From an uncultured Paracoccus sp. (GTDB taxonomy: Bacteria; Pseudomonadota; Alphaproteobacteria; Rhodobacterales; Rhodobacteraceae), in the NCBI RefSeq assembly GCF_945915435.1, contig NZ_CAMEFG010000006.1, positions 29,467 to 93,466 on the forward strand: 64,000 nucleotides of DNA, given 5' to 3'. Under the pieces are notes generated by a model. It was not told where the DNA came from. It ran no database searches and saw nothing but the letters and a program-made list of their open reading frames with translations. Each line of letters starts with the position of its first letter. Position 1 is the stretch's first letter. The position numbers were made by a program, and so were the translations under genes. Positions 27,952 to 37,489 of the stretch are shown in pieces.

Positions 27952-28632
27952 TCAGGTGCGACCCGGAAGCAGGGTCAGGATGTCGTGGACGGGCAGGCCG
28001 GTGGCCCGCGCCAGTGCGTCGCTATAGGGCGGCAGGTTGGTGCATTCCACCACGATCGCCCCGATGTCGGGGGCGATGCGCAGCAGGTCCCGGCCCGCCG
28101 CGATCACGTCGGCCCGCGCCCGCGCGGGGTCCAGTTGGTCGCGGGCGTCGTTGCGGCGCAGGGTGGGGTAAAGCTCGCGGCCGCTTTCCAGCCCCGCGAC
28201 GGGCGTGTCGGGTCGTGCGCCTGCCGCCGCCAGATGGGCGGGGGTGATGCTGCGGGCGTCCATCGCCAGCACGCCGACGCGGGCGCCGGTTTCGGCCTCG
28301 ATGCGCGGGATCGCCAGCAGGGCCGAGGTCAGGACCGGCACCGGGCAACCCTGCGCCAGCGCCGCCTGATGCAGCACCAGGATCCCGCAAGAGGTGGTGA
28401 CGATCCCCGCCCCGCGCGCCACCAGCCGGTCGCGGGCGGCAAGGAAGCCGTCCAGCAGGTCGGTGCCGTCCCCGGCTTGCAGGCGCGCGACGGTCGCGGC
28501 TTCGACCACCTCGTAAAGCGCGGTGCCGGCGAAGGTCTCGGGGTTGCCGATATCGCCGGGCGGGCGGGGAAAGGCAGTGTTCAGCATGATGACGCCCACG
28601 CGGGGCGCCGTCCTTTCGGCGGCGGGCATCAC
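27952..28632 (-). CDS. Aspartate/glutamate racemase-superfamily protein inside the peptide importer operon
   Basis: 226 residues. Two racemase-fold cysteines are visible, in IVTTSCGILVLHQ and IVVECTNLPPYSDAL, separated by about 100 residues as in Asp/Glu racemases, maleate isomerases and arylmalonate decarboxylases. The opening RVGVIMLNTAFPRPPGDIGN, with the proline-rich loop, resembles a subgroup found next to peptide-type transporters. Its start overlaps the stop of the binding protein gene. Substrate likely an amino acid or dicarboxylate imported by the transporter (inference). Confidence 0.78.
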   Translation of the reverse strand: MMPAAERTAPRVGVIMLNTAFPRPPGDIGNPETFAGTALYEVVEAATVARLQAGDGTDLLDGFLAARDRLVARGAGIVTTSCGILVLHQAALAQGCPVPVLTSALLAIPRIEAETGARVGVLAMDARSITPAHLAAAGARPDTPVAGLESGRELYPTLRRNDARDQLDPARARADVIAAGRDLLRIAPDIGAIVVECTNLPPYSDALARATGLPVHDILTLLPGRT

Positions 28633-30239
28633 GCCTCCAACCAGGCCGCGCCCAGGCCGTTGCGCACGCCTTCGGGTCCGGTCATGAAGTCCTTCAGCCG
28701 CGCATTGGCGATGGTCACATAGATCGGGCGGGCCAGCGGCAGGATCGGCAGGTCCTCCATCGCGATGCGCTGGAATTCGTGGAACAGCGCGCGCCGCTTG
28801 TCGGGGTCGGGCTCGACGGCGGCGGCATCCAGCACCTCGTCCATCTTGGGATTGTCATAGCCCGAGGCGTTCACGAAGGGCGTGCCCTGCCGGATGAAAT
28901 CCGAGTGATAGAAGCGGTGCGAGCCGATGGTCGGGTCCGCCGTGACCGAGGAGGGGAACATCGACAGGTCGAAGTCGTATTCCTGATAGACCTGCCGGAT
29001 GAAAGTCGGCACATCGGCGCTTTGCAACACCAGATCGACGCCGACCTCGCGGAACTGCTGGCGCAGGAACTGCCCGGCGCGGTCATAGGTATCGCCCACC
29101 GCGGGCCAGATCAGCCGCAGGGTAAAGCGCATGCCGCCCGCCCCGCGCGCAAAACCCGCCTCGTCCAGCAACTGGTTCGCCCGATCCGGGTCGTAGGGAT
29201 AGGCGGGCACGTCGTCGGTATGGAAATGCGGCAGCGATTGCGGGATCGGGCCGGTCAGCAGTTCCGCAAGCTGATACCAGACGGTGCCAAGCATCAATTC
29301 GCGGTTGATCGCATGCATCAGCGCATGGCGCACCTCGACCCTGGCCAGATGTTCGTTGCGCAGGTTGCATTCCAGGATGTCGAGGCTGTTGTTCATCTCG
29401 ATCCCGCGTTCTTCCACCACGAAGCCGGGATTGTCGCGAAAGCGCGCGACCTCGTTCAGCGGAATCGGGCCGTCGCCGCCCAGGTGCAGCTCGCCCGCTT
29501 CGAAGGCGGCGACGCGGGCGCTGGGATCGGCGTAGAAGCGCACCGCAAGCCGGTCGAGGTAGGGTTTGCCCTCGTCCCAATAGTCGGGGTTCCTTTCCAG
29601 GATGATATGGCTGCCGCGCTCCCACTGGGCGAACTTGAAGGGGCCGGTGCCGATGGGGGCGTTGTTGGCGGGGTTGGTCAGCGGGTCGCTGCCTTCATAG
29701 ACATGCTTGGGCAGGATCGGCGATTCCCAGCCCGCCAGCGCCGCCATCATCGCGGGCGCGGGTTGCGACAGGTGCAGGACCACGGTGTGGTCGTCCGGCG
29801 TCTCGGCCCGCTCGATCGAGGCAAAGACGGCGCGGCCGCGCGGGTGGTGCTGCTTCAGCAGCTCCATGATCGAATAGGCGACATCGGCCGAGGTGAAATC
29901 CGTGCCGTCATGCCATTTCACGCCCTCGCGCAGGGTGAAGGTGACGGTCAGCCCGTCCGGCGCGATTTCCCACCCCGTGGCCAGTTCGGGCTGGGGTTGC
30001 AGGTCCCAGTCGTAGCGCACCAGCCCCTCGACCATCTTGCCCGAGATCACCGCGACGGGCGAGGCGCTGTTGAAGGCGCTGACCATCGCGTTCGGCTCGG
30101 GCGCGATGGTCATGACGGCGGTGCCGCCCGCGCTCTGCGCCCAGGCCATGCCGCCCGGCAGCATGGCTGCGACGCCGGCCGCCGCGCCCGACAGCAGGAT
30201 CGCGCGGCGGGACATTCTGAGGGTCATATCGGTTTTCAT
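28629..30239 (-). CDS. Periplasmic peptide-type substrate-binding protein with a Tat-like signal
   Basis: 536 residues of the family 5 solute-binding proteins (DppA/OppA/NikA). The N-terminus RMSRRAILLSGAAAGVAAML contains a twin-arginine S-R-R pattern, so export may be through Tat. Family phrases are VRYDWDLQPQPELATGWEI, FTLREGVKWHDGTDFTSADV and PIGTGPFKFAQWERGSHII. AGGGGAGC lies six bases before the ATG at 30239; an alternative ATG is one codon upstream. It is first gene of the importer operon that runs left to 24307. Ligand may be a peptide, opine or other amino compound. Confidence 0.9.
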   Translation of the reverse strand: MKTDMTLRMSRRAILLSGAAAGVAAMLPGGMAWAQSAGGTAVMTIAPEPNAMVSAFNSASPVAVISGKMVEGLVRYDWDLQPQPELATGWEIAPDGLTVTFTLREGVKWHDGTDFTSADVAYSIMELLKQHHPRGRAVFASIERAETPDDHTVVLHLSQPAPAMMAALAGWESPILPKHVYEGSDPLTNPANNAPIGTGPFKFAQWERGSHIILERNPDYWDEGKPYLDRLAVRFYADPSARVAAFEAGELHLGGDGPIPLNEVARFRDNPGFVVEERGIEMNNSLDILECNLRNEHLARVEVRHALMHAINRELMLGTVWYQLAELLTGPIPQSLPHFHTDDVPAYPYDPDRANQLLDEAGFARGAGGMRFTLRLIWPAVGDTYDRAGQFLRQQFREVGVDLVLQSADVPTFIRQVYQEYDFDLSMFPSSVTADPTIGSHRFYHSDFIRQGTPFVNASGYDNPKMDEVLDAAAVEPDPDKRRALFHEFQRIAMEDLPILPLARPIYVTIANARLKDFMTGPEGVRNGLGAAWLEA

Positions 30240-30533
30240 CATCGCTCCCCTGATGGATGGTGCCCGTCCGCAGCGGCGGGTCTGGTTCTGGGTCCGGTGT
30301 CGCTCTTGTGCGGACAACCTGCCGGTCCGTTCAACAGACTATGAACGCGGCAGGCCCATGCTGCACAGCGGCCTTTTTATTCTTATGGGTCTGGTTTTGT
30401 TGATATCAGAAGAAACCCCCTCGCGTGGCTGTGATGGCCTGCGCGGCGGCATTGCGCCGCAGGGCGCGCCGGGCGCAGAAAAGGGCAGGTGAGAGGGGGC
30501 ACAGGACCGCCCCTGAGAAGCGAAAGGAAGGCC
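30240..30533. promoter_or_regulatory. Divergent promoter region between the peptide importer operon and the thiamine-diphosphate enzyme operon
   Basis: About 290 bases. The AT-richest part is near 30370-30412 (TTTTTATTCTTATGGG, TTTTGTTGATATCAG), which could hold promoters for one or both operons. No clear operator palindrome was recognised. Confidence 0.45.
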
Positions 30534-32201
30534 GTGACCGATACCATGACCACCGCTCGGACCAACGCCCGGACCGATGGGGCCGCCGTTCTGGCAGGGC
30601 TGATCGCCGACTGGTCGCAAGGCCCGCTGTTCCACGTTCCGGGCGAGGGCGCGCTGGAACTGCTGGACGCCCTGGCGGGCCGGATCGGGGGGCGGATGGT
30701 CTCGTGCCGGCACGAGGCCGGGGCGGTCTTCGCGGCGCAGGCGGCGGGCCATGCGACTGGCCAGCCGGGCATCGCCGTGGTGGGCCGCGCGCCCGGCGCG
30801 CTGAACGCGATGCTGGCGCTGCATACCGCCTGGACCGATGCCGCGCCGATGATCCTGATCGTGGGGCAGGCCACGGGGCGACAGTCCGGGCGCGAGGCTT
30901 ACCTTGGCCCCGATTTCGGGGCGACCTTCGCCGGCGTGGCGAAATGGGTGGGTGAATGCACGGATGCCGCGCGCCTGCCCGAGATGATGCTGCGCGCCTG
31001 GTCCGTCGCGCTGTCGGGCCAGCGCGGCCCGGTGGTGCTGGTCGTGGACGAGGACGTCTGGCACCAGCCCACAGCCCAGCCTGCGCCGCTGGCCGCGCCG
31101 GTCCCACCGCAGCCGGGTGTTTCCCCGGATGACGCCGCGCGAATCGCCGAGATGCTGGCGCGGGCGCAGCGTCCCTTGCTGATCGTCGGCGGCACCGGCT
31201 GGAGCGCCGGGGACCGCGCCGCGCTGGTCGCCTATGCCGAATCGCAGGCGCTGCCGGTGCTGACCTCTTACCGCCGCCGCGACCTGATGCCCGCCTCCAG
31301 CCCTTCGATGGCGGGCGAGCTGGGCATCGGCGCCGATCCGGCGGCGCTGGCGGCGGTGGGTGAGGCCGATCTGGTGATCGTCGCCGGCATGCGGCTGGGA
31401 GAGATCAACACTTTCGGCACCAATGTCTTTGCCGGCTATCAGCTGATGCCGCTGCCGGATCCGGGCCGGGCGCTGGTCCATATCCACCCCGATATGAGCG
31501 AACTCAACCGCGTCTGGCGCGCGGATATGGCGGTCTGCGCGCAGCCCGGCAGCCTGTTCGGTCTGCTGGACGCAAGCGCCCCGGTCGCTGACGCCCGCCG
31601 CGCATGGCGCGAGCGCCTGCGCGCGTCGCGGCTGGCCTTCACCGAGGGCAAGCCGGGGCAGGGGCCACTTGACTTGCGCGAGGTCTGCCGCATCCTGCGC
31701 GCGGACCTGCCCGCCGACGCCATGCTGACCGTCGGCGCGGGCGCCTATGCCCATTGGCCGCAGCGCCATTTTCCGCACGACGATTACGGCACGCAGCTTG
31801 GCCCGAAAAGCGGCGCGATGGGCTACGGCCTGCCCGCCGCCATCGGGGTGCAGGCCGCTTGTCCCGGCCGCCGCGTGGTGGCGATGGCGGGTGACGGCTG
31901 CTTCCTGATGACGGGCGAGGAACTGGCGACGGCGGTGCTGCACCGCCTGCCCGTGACGGTGATCGTGGTCAACAATTCGCGCTATGGCGCCATCGCCGCC
32001 AGCCAGCAGCGCCAGTTCGGGCGGGTGACGGGCACCGATCTGGCGCAGGTGAATTTCGCCGATTACGCCCGCGCGATGGGGGCCGAGGGGGTCCGCGTCG
32101 CCACCACCGCCGAATTCGCGCCCGCCCTGGCCCGCGCCGGGCAAGCTGACGGCCCGGTGCTGATCGAACTGGTCACCGGCCCCGAGGCGCTGAAGCCCTG
32201 A
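30534..32201 (+). CDS. Thiamine-diphosphate-dependent enzyme (acetolactate synthase / benzoylformate decarboxylase-like)
   Basis: 555 residues if translation begins at the GTG at 30534, which has AAGGAAG just upstream; an ATG follows at 30546. The catalytic glutamate lies in SCRHEAGAVFAAQAAG. The central domain has PLLIVGGTGWSAGDRA, and the cofactor motif runs from AGDGCFLMTG to VIVVNN. Enzymes of this family decarboxylate 2-oxo acids or carboligate them. It is followed by an FAD oxidoreductase, RidA and UbiX in one operon, so it is likely catabolic rather than the biosynthetic IlvB. Substrate not predictable. Confidence 0.87.
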   Translation: MTDTMTTARTNARTDGAAVLAGLIADWSQGPLFHVPGEGALELLDALAGRIGGRMVSCRHEAGAVFAAQAAGHATGQPGIAVVGRAPGALNAMLALHTAWTDAAPMILIVGQATGRQSGREAYLGPDFGATFAGVAKWVGECTDAARLPEMMLRAWSVALSGQRGPVVLVVDEDVWHQPTAQPAPLAAPVPPQPGVSPDDAARIAEMLARAQRPLLIVGGTGWSAGDRAALVAYAESQALPVLTSYRRRDLMPASSPSMAGELGIGADPAALAAVGEADLVIVAGMRLGEINTFGTNVFAGYQLMPLPDPGRALVHIHPDMSELNRVWRADMAVCAQPGSLFGLLDASAPVADARRAWRERLRASRLAFTEGKPGQGPLDLREVCRILRADLPADAMLTVGAGAYAHWPQRHFPHDDYGTQLGPKSGAMGYGLPAAIGVQAACPGRRVVAMAGDGCFLMTGEELATAVLHRLPVTVIVVNNSRYGAIAASQQRQFGRVTGTDLAQVNFADYARAMGAEGVRVATTAEFAPALARAGQADGPVLIELVTGPEALKP

Positions 32202-32218
32202 TGACAAGGAGACAGCCG

Positions 32219-33523
32219 ATGCAGCAATCCGTGATCGTGGTCGGCGCGGGAATCGCCGGTCTGACCGCCGCCTGGCACCTGCGCCGCGCGGGATGCGAGG
32301 TCACCGTGATCGAGGCGCAGGACCAGCCCGGCGGGCGCGTCGGCGCGCGCGAGACGCGCGGCATCCGCTACAATACCGGCGCGCGGCTGCTTTACGCCTT
32401 CAGCAAGGATTTCAACCGCCTGCTGGACGATATCGGCCTGACCCCCGACCTGATCCCGGTGCGCAACCTGTCCGCCGAATGCCGCTCGCCGACGGAAAAA
32501 TGGAAGGTCGAGCTGATGCCCGGCCCGCGCTCGCTGCTGACGCCGGGGCTGACGCTTGCCGACCGGCTGCGCTTCATGACCTATGGCGCGCGGCTGTTGG
32601 CGGCGCGGTTTACCACCGACCCGGACGATGCCACCTCGGCCCCGGCGGCGGATGCGGTGACGCTGGCCGATTACATCACCCGCCACCTAGGTCCGCGCGT
32701 GCTGGAACGTATGGTCAACCCGGTCTTTCGCAGCACGCGAAGCTGGGACGCGGCGGATATCTCGGCCGCCTTCTTCGCCACCACCATGCCGCATATGATC
32801 GGGACCAGCACGGTCCATGTGCTGAAAGGCGGCATGAACAGCCTGCCGCAGGCCCTGTCGCGCGACCTGACGCTGCTGCTGAACACCCGTGCCCTGCGCA
32901 TTGACGCCCCCGCCAGCGGTCCCTGCCGCGTCGAGGCCGAGCAGGACGGCGCGCCCCTGATCCTTGAGGCCGACCGCATCGTCTGCGCGGTCGAGGGGGT
33001 GAACGTAGCCGCGCTGATCCCCGATATGGCGCCCGAGGACCGCGCCTTCATGGACCGCGTGCGCTACAACTCGCTGGGGATCGCGCATATCCGGCTGAAC
33101 CGGCAGGTCGCGCCCTATATGAGCTTTTTCTCGGACAATGCGGGCGGAACCATCGCCACCTATCAGCAGATCCCCGGCGTTGATGCCCAAGGCAGCCACC
33201 CCCAGCTTTACACGCAACTGACCCCCGAGGCCAACCGCCGCGCCCGCAACGAGGGGCTGACGGACCGCATCGACGAGATCGTGGCGGACGACCTGCGCTG
33301 CCTCTATCCGACGCTGGACGCCGACCGGGTGGATCATTTCAACCAGTGGATCGCGCTGAAGCTGCCCGAATTCTATCCCGGCTATGCGGGTGAGGTGCGC
33401 CGCTTCCTGAACCGCCAGCCGGGGGCGAAGGTGCAGTTCTGCGGCGATTACCTGGCGCAATCGCTGGTCACAGGTGCCGCGGCCAGCGGCAAGGCGGCGG
33501 CGCTGCGGCTGCTGGCGGCCTGA
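32219..33523 (+). CDS. NAD(P)/FAD-dependent oxidoreductase of the flavin amine oxidase/protoporphyrinogen oxidase group
   Basis: 434 residues. N-terminal Rossmann motif VIVVGAGIAGLTAAWHLRRA and VIEAQDQPGGRVGA bind FAD. The C-terminus (FCGDYLAQSLVTGAAASGK) is the second FAD contact of this superfamily. The middle region has a substrate domain of the HemY/phytoene-desaturase type. The start at 32219 follows AAGGAGACAG. It lies in an operon with a 2-oxo-acid enzyme, RidA and UbiX. Amine oxidation that yields an imine would explain the RidA neighbour (inference). Confidence 0.85.
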   Translation: MQQSVIVVGAGIAGLTAAWHLRRAGCEVTVIEAQDQPGGRVGARETRGIRYNTGARLLYAFSKDFNRLLDDIGLTPDLIPVRNLSAECRSPTEKWKVELMPGPRSLLTPGLTLADRLRFMTYGARLLAARFTTDPDDATSAPAADAVTLADYITRHLGPRVLERMVNPVFRSTRSWDAADISAAFFATTMPHMIGTSTVHVLKGGMNSLPQALSRDLTLLLNTRALRIDAPASGPCRVEAEQDGAPLILEADRIVCAVEGVNVAALIPDMAPEDRAFMDRVRYNSLGIAHIRLNRQVAPYMSFFSDNAGGTIATYQQIPGVDAQGSHPQLYTQLTPEANRRARNEGLTDRIDEIVADDLRCLYPTLDADRVDHFNQWIALKLPEFYPGYAGEVRRFLNRQPGAKVQFCGDYLAQSLVTGAAASGKAAALRLLAA

Positions 33524-33599
33524 GGCGCCCCGCGCTTGGATCGACCGCGCGCGCACTCTATCATCACGCCCGGATCGGGCATCAGAAACGGAGCATGAC

Positions 33600-33974
33600 A
33601 TGAAGAACCGCATCTTTTCGGGCGCCCCTTCCGAGGATTTCGCAGGCTATGCCAAGGCGGTGATCGCCGGGCCGACGATCTACGTCACCGGCACCACCGG
33701 CCAGGACGAGGGCGGCAACCTGCCCGAATCCGCCGCCGAACAGACCCGCAACATCCTGGCCACGGTGGACAAGGTGCTGGGGCAGGCCGACTCGGGCCTT
33801 GCCGATGCGGTGGCGCTGCGCACCTTCCTGACCGACAAGGCTTACCTGCGCGACGTGGCCGAGGTGCTGGGCGAGACCTTCCGCGACATCCGCCCCACCA
33901 ATACGCTGGTGGTCTGCCAGATCCCGACCGAAGGCGTGAAGGTCGAGATCGAAGTCACCGCCTGGCGGGGCTGA
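33600..33974 (+). CDS. RidA-family (YjgF/YER057c) protein
   Basis: 124 residues. Family features are TIYVTGTTGQDEGGN, the ligand-binding arginine in VALRTFLTDK, and the terminal VEIEVTAW. RidA proteins hydrolyse reactive enamine/imine intermediates to ketones and ammonia. Its place directly after an FAD amine-oxidase-like gene is consistent with that. The canonical RidA arginine is present. Distinct from the second RidA-like gene at 44378. Confidence 0.9.
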   Translation: MKNRIFSGAPSEDFAGYAKAVIAGPTIYVTGTTGQDEGGNLPESAAEQTRNILATVDKVLGQADSGLADAVALRTFLTDKAYLRDVAEVLGETFRDIRPTNTLVVCQIPTEGVKVEIEVTAWRG

Positions 33975-33978
33975 GGCG

Positions 33979-34545
33979 ATGGCCCCCAAGCGCCTGATCG
34001 TCGGCATCTCGGGCGCCTCGGGCGTGATCTACGGCATCCGCCTGCTGGAGATCCTGCAAGGCAGCGGCATCGAGACGCATCTGATCATGACCCGCGCCGC
34101 CGAGATCACGCTGGCGCATGAGACCCGCCGCAAGCTGGCCGAGGTCCATGCGCTGGCCGATCACGTCCATGCGGCGGGCGATATCGCCGCGCCGGTCTCC
34201 AGCGGGTCGTTCCGCACCATGGGGATGGTGGTCGCGCCCTGCTCGGTCCGGTCGATGGCGGAAATCGCGGGGGGCGTGACCTCGGGCCTGCTCAGCCGGG
34301 CGGCGGATGTGGTGCTGAAGGAACGCCGCCGCCTGGTGCTGATGGTCCGCGAGACGCCGCTGCACACGGGCCACCTGCGCAACATGGCGGCGCTGTCGGA
34401 AATGGGCGCGATCATCGCGCCGCCGGTGCCGGCCTTTTATGCGAAACCGCAGACGCTGGACGAGATGATCGACCACACGCTTGGCCGGATGCTGGACCTG
34501 TTCGACATCGAGACCGAGGGGCTGGTGAAACGCTGGAAGGAATAG
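33979..34545 (+). CDS. ubiX: Flavin prenyltransferase UbiX
   Basis: 188 residues. It makes prenylated FMN from FMN and dimethylallyl phosphate for UbiD enzymes. Recognised by RLIVGISGASGVIYGIRLLE at the N-terminus, SGSFRTMGMVVAPCSVRSMA, and RRRLVLMVRETPLHTGHLRN followed by PPVPAFY. Four bases separate it from ridA. It probably serves the UbiD decarboxylase at 22110, about 10 kb upstream on the same strand. Confidence 0.95.
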   Translation: MAPKRLIVGISGASGVIYGIRLLEILQGSGIETHLIMTRAAEITLAHETRRKLAEVHALADHVHAAGDIAAPVSSGSFRTMGMVVAPCSVRSMAEIAGGVTSGLLSRAADVVLKERRRLVLMVRETPLHTGHLRNMAALSEMGAIIAPPVPAFYAKPQTLDEMIDHTLGRMLDLFDIETEGLVKRWKE

Positions 34546-34597
34546 GGCCGCCCGATTCTGCGGGTGGGGGCGAGAGCGGCGGGCTTGGCATGGGTAT

Positions 34598-34620
34598 TTG
34601 GATGATGAAGAAAATCGTCC
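34598..34620 (+). repeat. Possible short Rhodobacteraceae intergenic repeat (GTATTTGGATGATGAAGAA type)
   Basis: A G/C-rich stretch followed by GGGTATTTGGATGATGAAG lies between ubiX and the leftward gene. Similar phrases of the GAGTATTTGG...GAAGAAG type recur between genes in Rhodobacter and Paracoccus genomes as I recall them. Only one copy is seen here, so the repeat status is from memory and not shown by this window. Confidence 0.3.
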
Positions 34621-34631
34621 CATGCCGGGGG

Positions 34632-35141
34632 TCAGGCGGGTTTCGCGGCCTCGCGCAGCAGGGCGATATCGGGGTCGGGCAGGGCGGCAGGGCCGGCGAG
34701 GAGGCGCAGGCCTTGCGTGAAGTCGCCGCCGTCTGCCGGGTTGCGCCTGGCGAGCCAGTCGGCGATCATTCCGGCCTGGACCTTTTCCGCTGCCAGTTCG
34801 AGTTGTTTCAACTGGTCGCGGAAGGATTCGCGGCGGGCGTCCGGCAGATGGGCGACGGGGTCGCGCAGATCGACCCGCAGCGCGCGCAGGGGCAGGACCG
34901 CGCGGCGGTGCCATTCGGCCATATGGTCGCGCAAAGCGGCCAGTTCGGTCGCGCTCAGCGGCGAGTCCTGCCGGGCCGTGGCGTGGCAATGCGCGATCAG
35001 TGCCATCACATCCGTGCCGCCCTCGGCTTGCAGGCGCAGGCACAAAGGCGCGATCCCGGGCCGCGCGTAAAAGGTCAGCGCGAAGGTCCAGAAGGCCGCC
35101 GCCGCGTCGGTGTCGCTGTTCTTGTCCATCTTGCGGGCCAT
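34632..35141 (-). CDS. TIGR02444-family (DUF2390) hypothetical protein
   Basis: 169 residues with an opening WTFALTFYARPGIAPLCLRLQ that matches a small family of uncharacterised proteobacterial proteins (TIGR02444), all-helical by composition and rich in Ala/Leu/Arg. A conserved phrase is HCHATARQ. No catalytic motif is evident. It stands alone, convergent with ubiX and upstream of the thiolase operon on the same strand. Function unknown. Confidence 0.7.
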   Translation of the reverse strand: MARKMDKNSDTDAAAAFWTFALTFYARPGIAPLCLRLQAEGGTDVMALIAHCHATARQDSPLSATELAALRDHMAEWHRRAVLPLRALRVDLRDPVAHLPDARRESFRDQLKQLELAAEKVQAGMIADWLARRNPADGGDFTQGLRLLAGPAALPDPDIALLREAAKPA

Positions 35142-35198
35142 CCGTCCTGGGTATCCTGCTGTTCGCCGGAGGCGGCACGTGATCGGTTTCGGGTTTGC

Positions 35199-36374
35199 CT
35201 AGATCGCCAGAAGTTCCAGCGCCACGCCCTGGCCAACGCCGACGCAAAGCGTTGCGATGGCCGAGCGTCCGCCGGTTTCCGCCAGCCGCCGCGCCGCCGT
35301 GCCCGCGATGCGCGCGCCGGACATGCCCAGCGGATGGCCCATGCTGATGCCGCCGCCCCTGGCGTTCACGCGGGGGTCGTCATCGGCCAGACCCCAAGCG
35401 CGGGTGCAGGCCAGCACCTGCGAGGCGAAGGCCTCGTTCAGTTCGATCACGTCCTGATCGGCGGGGGCGGCGGCGCCCCGCGCCACCAGCCGCTGAGCCG
35501 CCGCGATGGGGCCGATGCCCATGATGCGCGGCGCGACGCCTGCCGAGGCTGCGCGCCCGATCCGGGCCAGCGGTGTCAGGCCGTGGCGGCGGATCCCCTG
35601 GCTTGATGCCAGCAGCACCGCCGCCGCCCCGTCATTCACGCCTGCGGCATTGCCCGCCGTGACGCTGCCGCCCTTGCGGAAGGGCGCGCGCAGCGCCGCG
35701 AGTTTTTCCAGCGAGGTGGCGCGGGGATGTTCGTCCCGGTCCACCACCGTGTCGCCCTTGCGGCCCGGAATGGTCACCGGCAGGATATCCGCCGCATGCC
35801 AGTCCGCGTCATAGCGTTGTTGCGAGCGCAGGGCGTAGCCGTCCTGGTCGGCGCGGGCGACGGCGTAATCCTCGGCGACGTTCTCGGCGGTTTCGGGCAT
35901 GGATTCGATGCCGAAGGCCTCGGCGATGCGGCGGTTGACGAAGCGCCAGCCGATGGTGGTGTCGTGGATCTCGGTCTGCCGCGTGAAGGCCGCGTTGGAT
36001 TTGGGCATGACGAAGGGGGCGCGGGACATGCTTTCCACGCCGCCGGCGATGACCACATCGGCGCCGGCGCGCACCGCATGGGCGCCCATGATCACCGCAT
36101 CCAGCCCCGAGGCGCAGAGCCGGTTCACCGTCAGCGCCGGCACGGTTTCCGGCAGGCGCGACAGCAACACCGCCATGCGGGCGACGTTGCGGTTATCCTC
36201 GCCCGCCTGGTTGGCGCAGCCCATGACCACCTCGTCCACCGCAAGGCCGGGATGCAGGTCCAGCAGCCCGTCGATGACATGAGCGGCCATGTCGTCGGGC
36301 CGCGCCAGCGCCAGCGCGCCGCCATAGCGGCCGATCGGGGTGCGCCGCATCGCGCAGAGGAAAACGTCGCTCAT
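35199..36374 (-). CDS. Acetyl-CoA acyltransferase, probable 3-oxoadipyl-CoA-type thiolase
   Basis: 391 residues. The nucleophilic cysteine lies in [47 protein letters not shown] with the catalytic His, and [13 protein letters not shown] with the second cysteine complete the thiolase pattern. The closest recall is PcaF/PaaJ thiolases, which cleave 3-oxoadipyl-CoA to succinyl-CoA and acetyl-CoA. Its start overlaps the stop of the dehydrogenase gene by four bases. In this operon it would end the beta-oxidation of the ring-opened anthranilate product. Confidence 0.93.
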   Translation of the reverse strand: MSDVFLCAMRRTPIGRYGGALALARPDDMAAHVIDGLLDLHPGLAVDEVVMGCANQAGEDNRNVARMAVLLSRLPETVPALTVNRLCASGLDAVIMGAHAVRAGADVVIAGGVESMSRAPFVMPKSNAAFTRQTEIHDTTIGWRFVNRRIAEAFGIESMPETAENVAEDYAVARADQDGYALRSQQRYDADWHAADILPVTIPGRKGDTVVDRDEHPRATSLEKLAALRAPFRKGGSVTAGNAAGVNDGAAAVLLASSQGIRRHGLTPLARIGRAASAGVAPRIMGIGPIAAAQRLVARGAAAPADQDVIELNEAFASQVLACTRAWGLADDDPRVNARGGGISMGHPLGMSGARIAGTAARRLAETGGRSAIATLCVGVGQGVALELLAI

Positions 36375-37489
36375 GGTTGCTCCAATATGGGGGCGGGGGC
36401 GTAGCGGTCGCGCAGCGGCGCGGGGGCAGCAGCGGCAAGCCGGCGCAGTTCCGCCAGCAGGTGGGAGCGGCTGTGTTTTCTCATGATTTCAAATGGTCCG
36501 CGCGGGAAGTTAAGGCCCAGTCTCAGCGCGGTGTCGATACCGTCTTGCGTGGTGCCGCCCTCGGCCAGCAGCCAGCCGGCTTCGTTGGCCAAGGTGGCCT
36601 CGATTTGCAGGGCGATGGCTTCGGTTTCGGCCGGCGCGGGACCGGGTTTGTCGGGGTAAAGGAAGCCCCGGCCGGTCTTGCGCCCCAGATCGCCCGAGGC
36701 GACCTGCCGGCGCAGCGCGTCAAAGACGTGATAGCGCGGATGGCCGTCCATCGCGGCGGCAAGGCTTTCGGTGGCAGCCAGGTTGATGTCCGCGCCCACC
36801 AGGTCGATCAGCTCGAAGGGCCCAAGCCGATAGCCCGCCGCCAGCATCGCCGCGTCGATCTCAGCGGCGCTGCGGCCTTCTTCCAGCAGCGCCAGCGCCT
36901 CGCCGTAGAAAGGGCGGGCGCAGCGGTTGACGATGAAGCCGGGGCGGTCGGGGCATTGGATCACCGTCTTGCCAGCGGCCTCGGTCAGGTGGCGGGCGCG
37001 GTCCAGCGCCTGCGAGGCGGTGGCGGGATGGGCGACCAGTTCGACCAGCTTCATCACCGGGGCGGGGTTGAAGAAATGCAGGCCAAGCAGGCGGTCCGGG
37101 CGGGTCAGGCCGCGGGCCATGTCGGCCACCGACAGCGACGAAGTATTCGTCGCCAGCACCGCATCGGGCGCGACCACGGCTTCCAGCGCGGCGAAAAGCT
37201 CGCGCTTGACCTCGATCTTCTCGATCACCGCCTCGATGGCCAGATCGGCGACGCCCATCTGCTGCGGTCCCGTGACCACGGTGATGCGCGAGGCCAGCGC
37301 GTCCAGATCTGCCTGCGCCATCTTGCCCGCCTGAACCCGTGGCGCAAGCCCGGCGCGCAGCCGGTCGAGCGCGCTGTCGCGGGCGCCCGCGACCGCATCG
37401 GTGGCCAGCACGTCGAAACCGGCGCTCGCATAAGTCTGGGCGATGCCGAGGCCCATCGTGCCCAGGCCGATGACGGCGATCGTGGTCAT
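36371..37489 (-). CDS. 3-hydroxyacyl-CoA dehydrogenase (PaaH/PaaC type)
   Basis: 372 residues. The NAD motif is VIGLGTMGLGIAQTYASAG, followed by ATNTSSLSVADMA, HFFNPAPVMKLVELV with the catalytic His, and CPDRPGFIVNRCARPFY at the domain boundary. A partial second C-terminal helical domain is present, which is longer than minimal HadH and close to phenylacetate-pathway PaaH. It overlaps both neighbours by four bases (ATGA). It oxidises a 3-hydroxyacyl-CoA to the 3-oxo form for the thiolase. Confidence 0.93.
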   Translation of the reverse strand: MTTIAVIGLGTMGLGIAQTYASAGFDVLATDAVAGARDSALDRLRAGLAPRVQAGKMAQADLDALASRITVVTGPQQMGVADLAIEAVIEKIEVKRELFAALEAVVAPDAVLATNTSSLSVADMARGLTRPDRLLGLHFFNPAPVMKLVELVAHPATASQALDRARHLTEAAGKTVIQCPDRPGFIVNRCARPFYGEALALLEEGRSAAEIDAAMLAAGYRLGPFELIDLVGADINLAATESLAAAMDGHPRYHVFDALRRQVASGDLGRKTGRGFLYPDKPGPAPAETEAIALQIEATLANEAGWLLAEGGTTQDGIDTALRLGLNFPRGPFEIMRKHSRSHLLAELRRLAAAAPAPLRDRYAPAPILEQP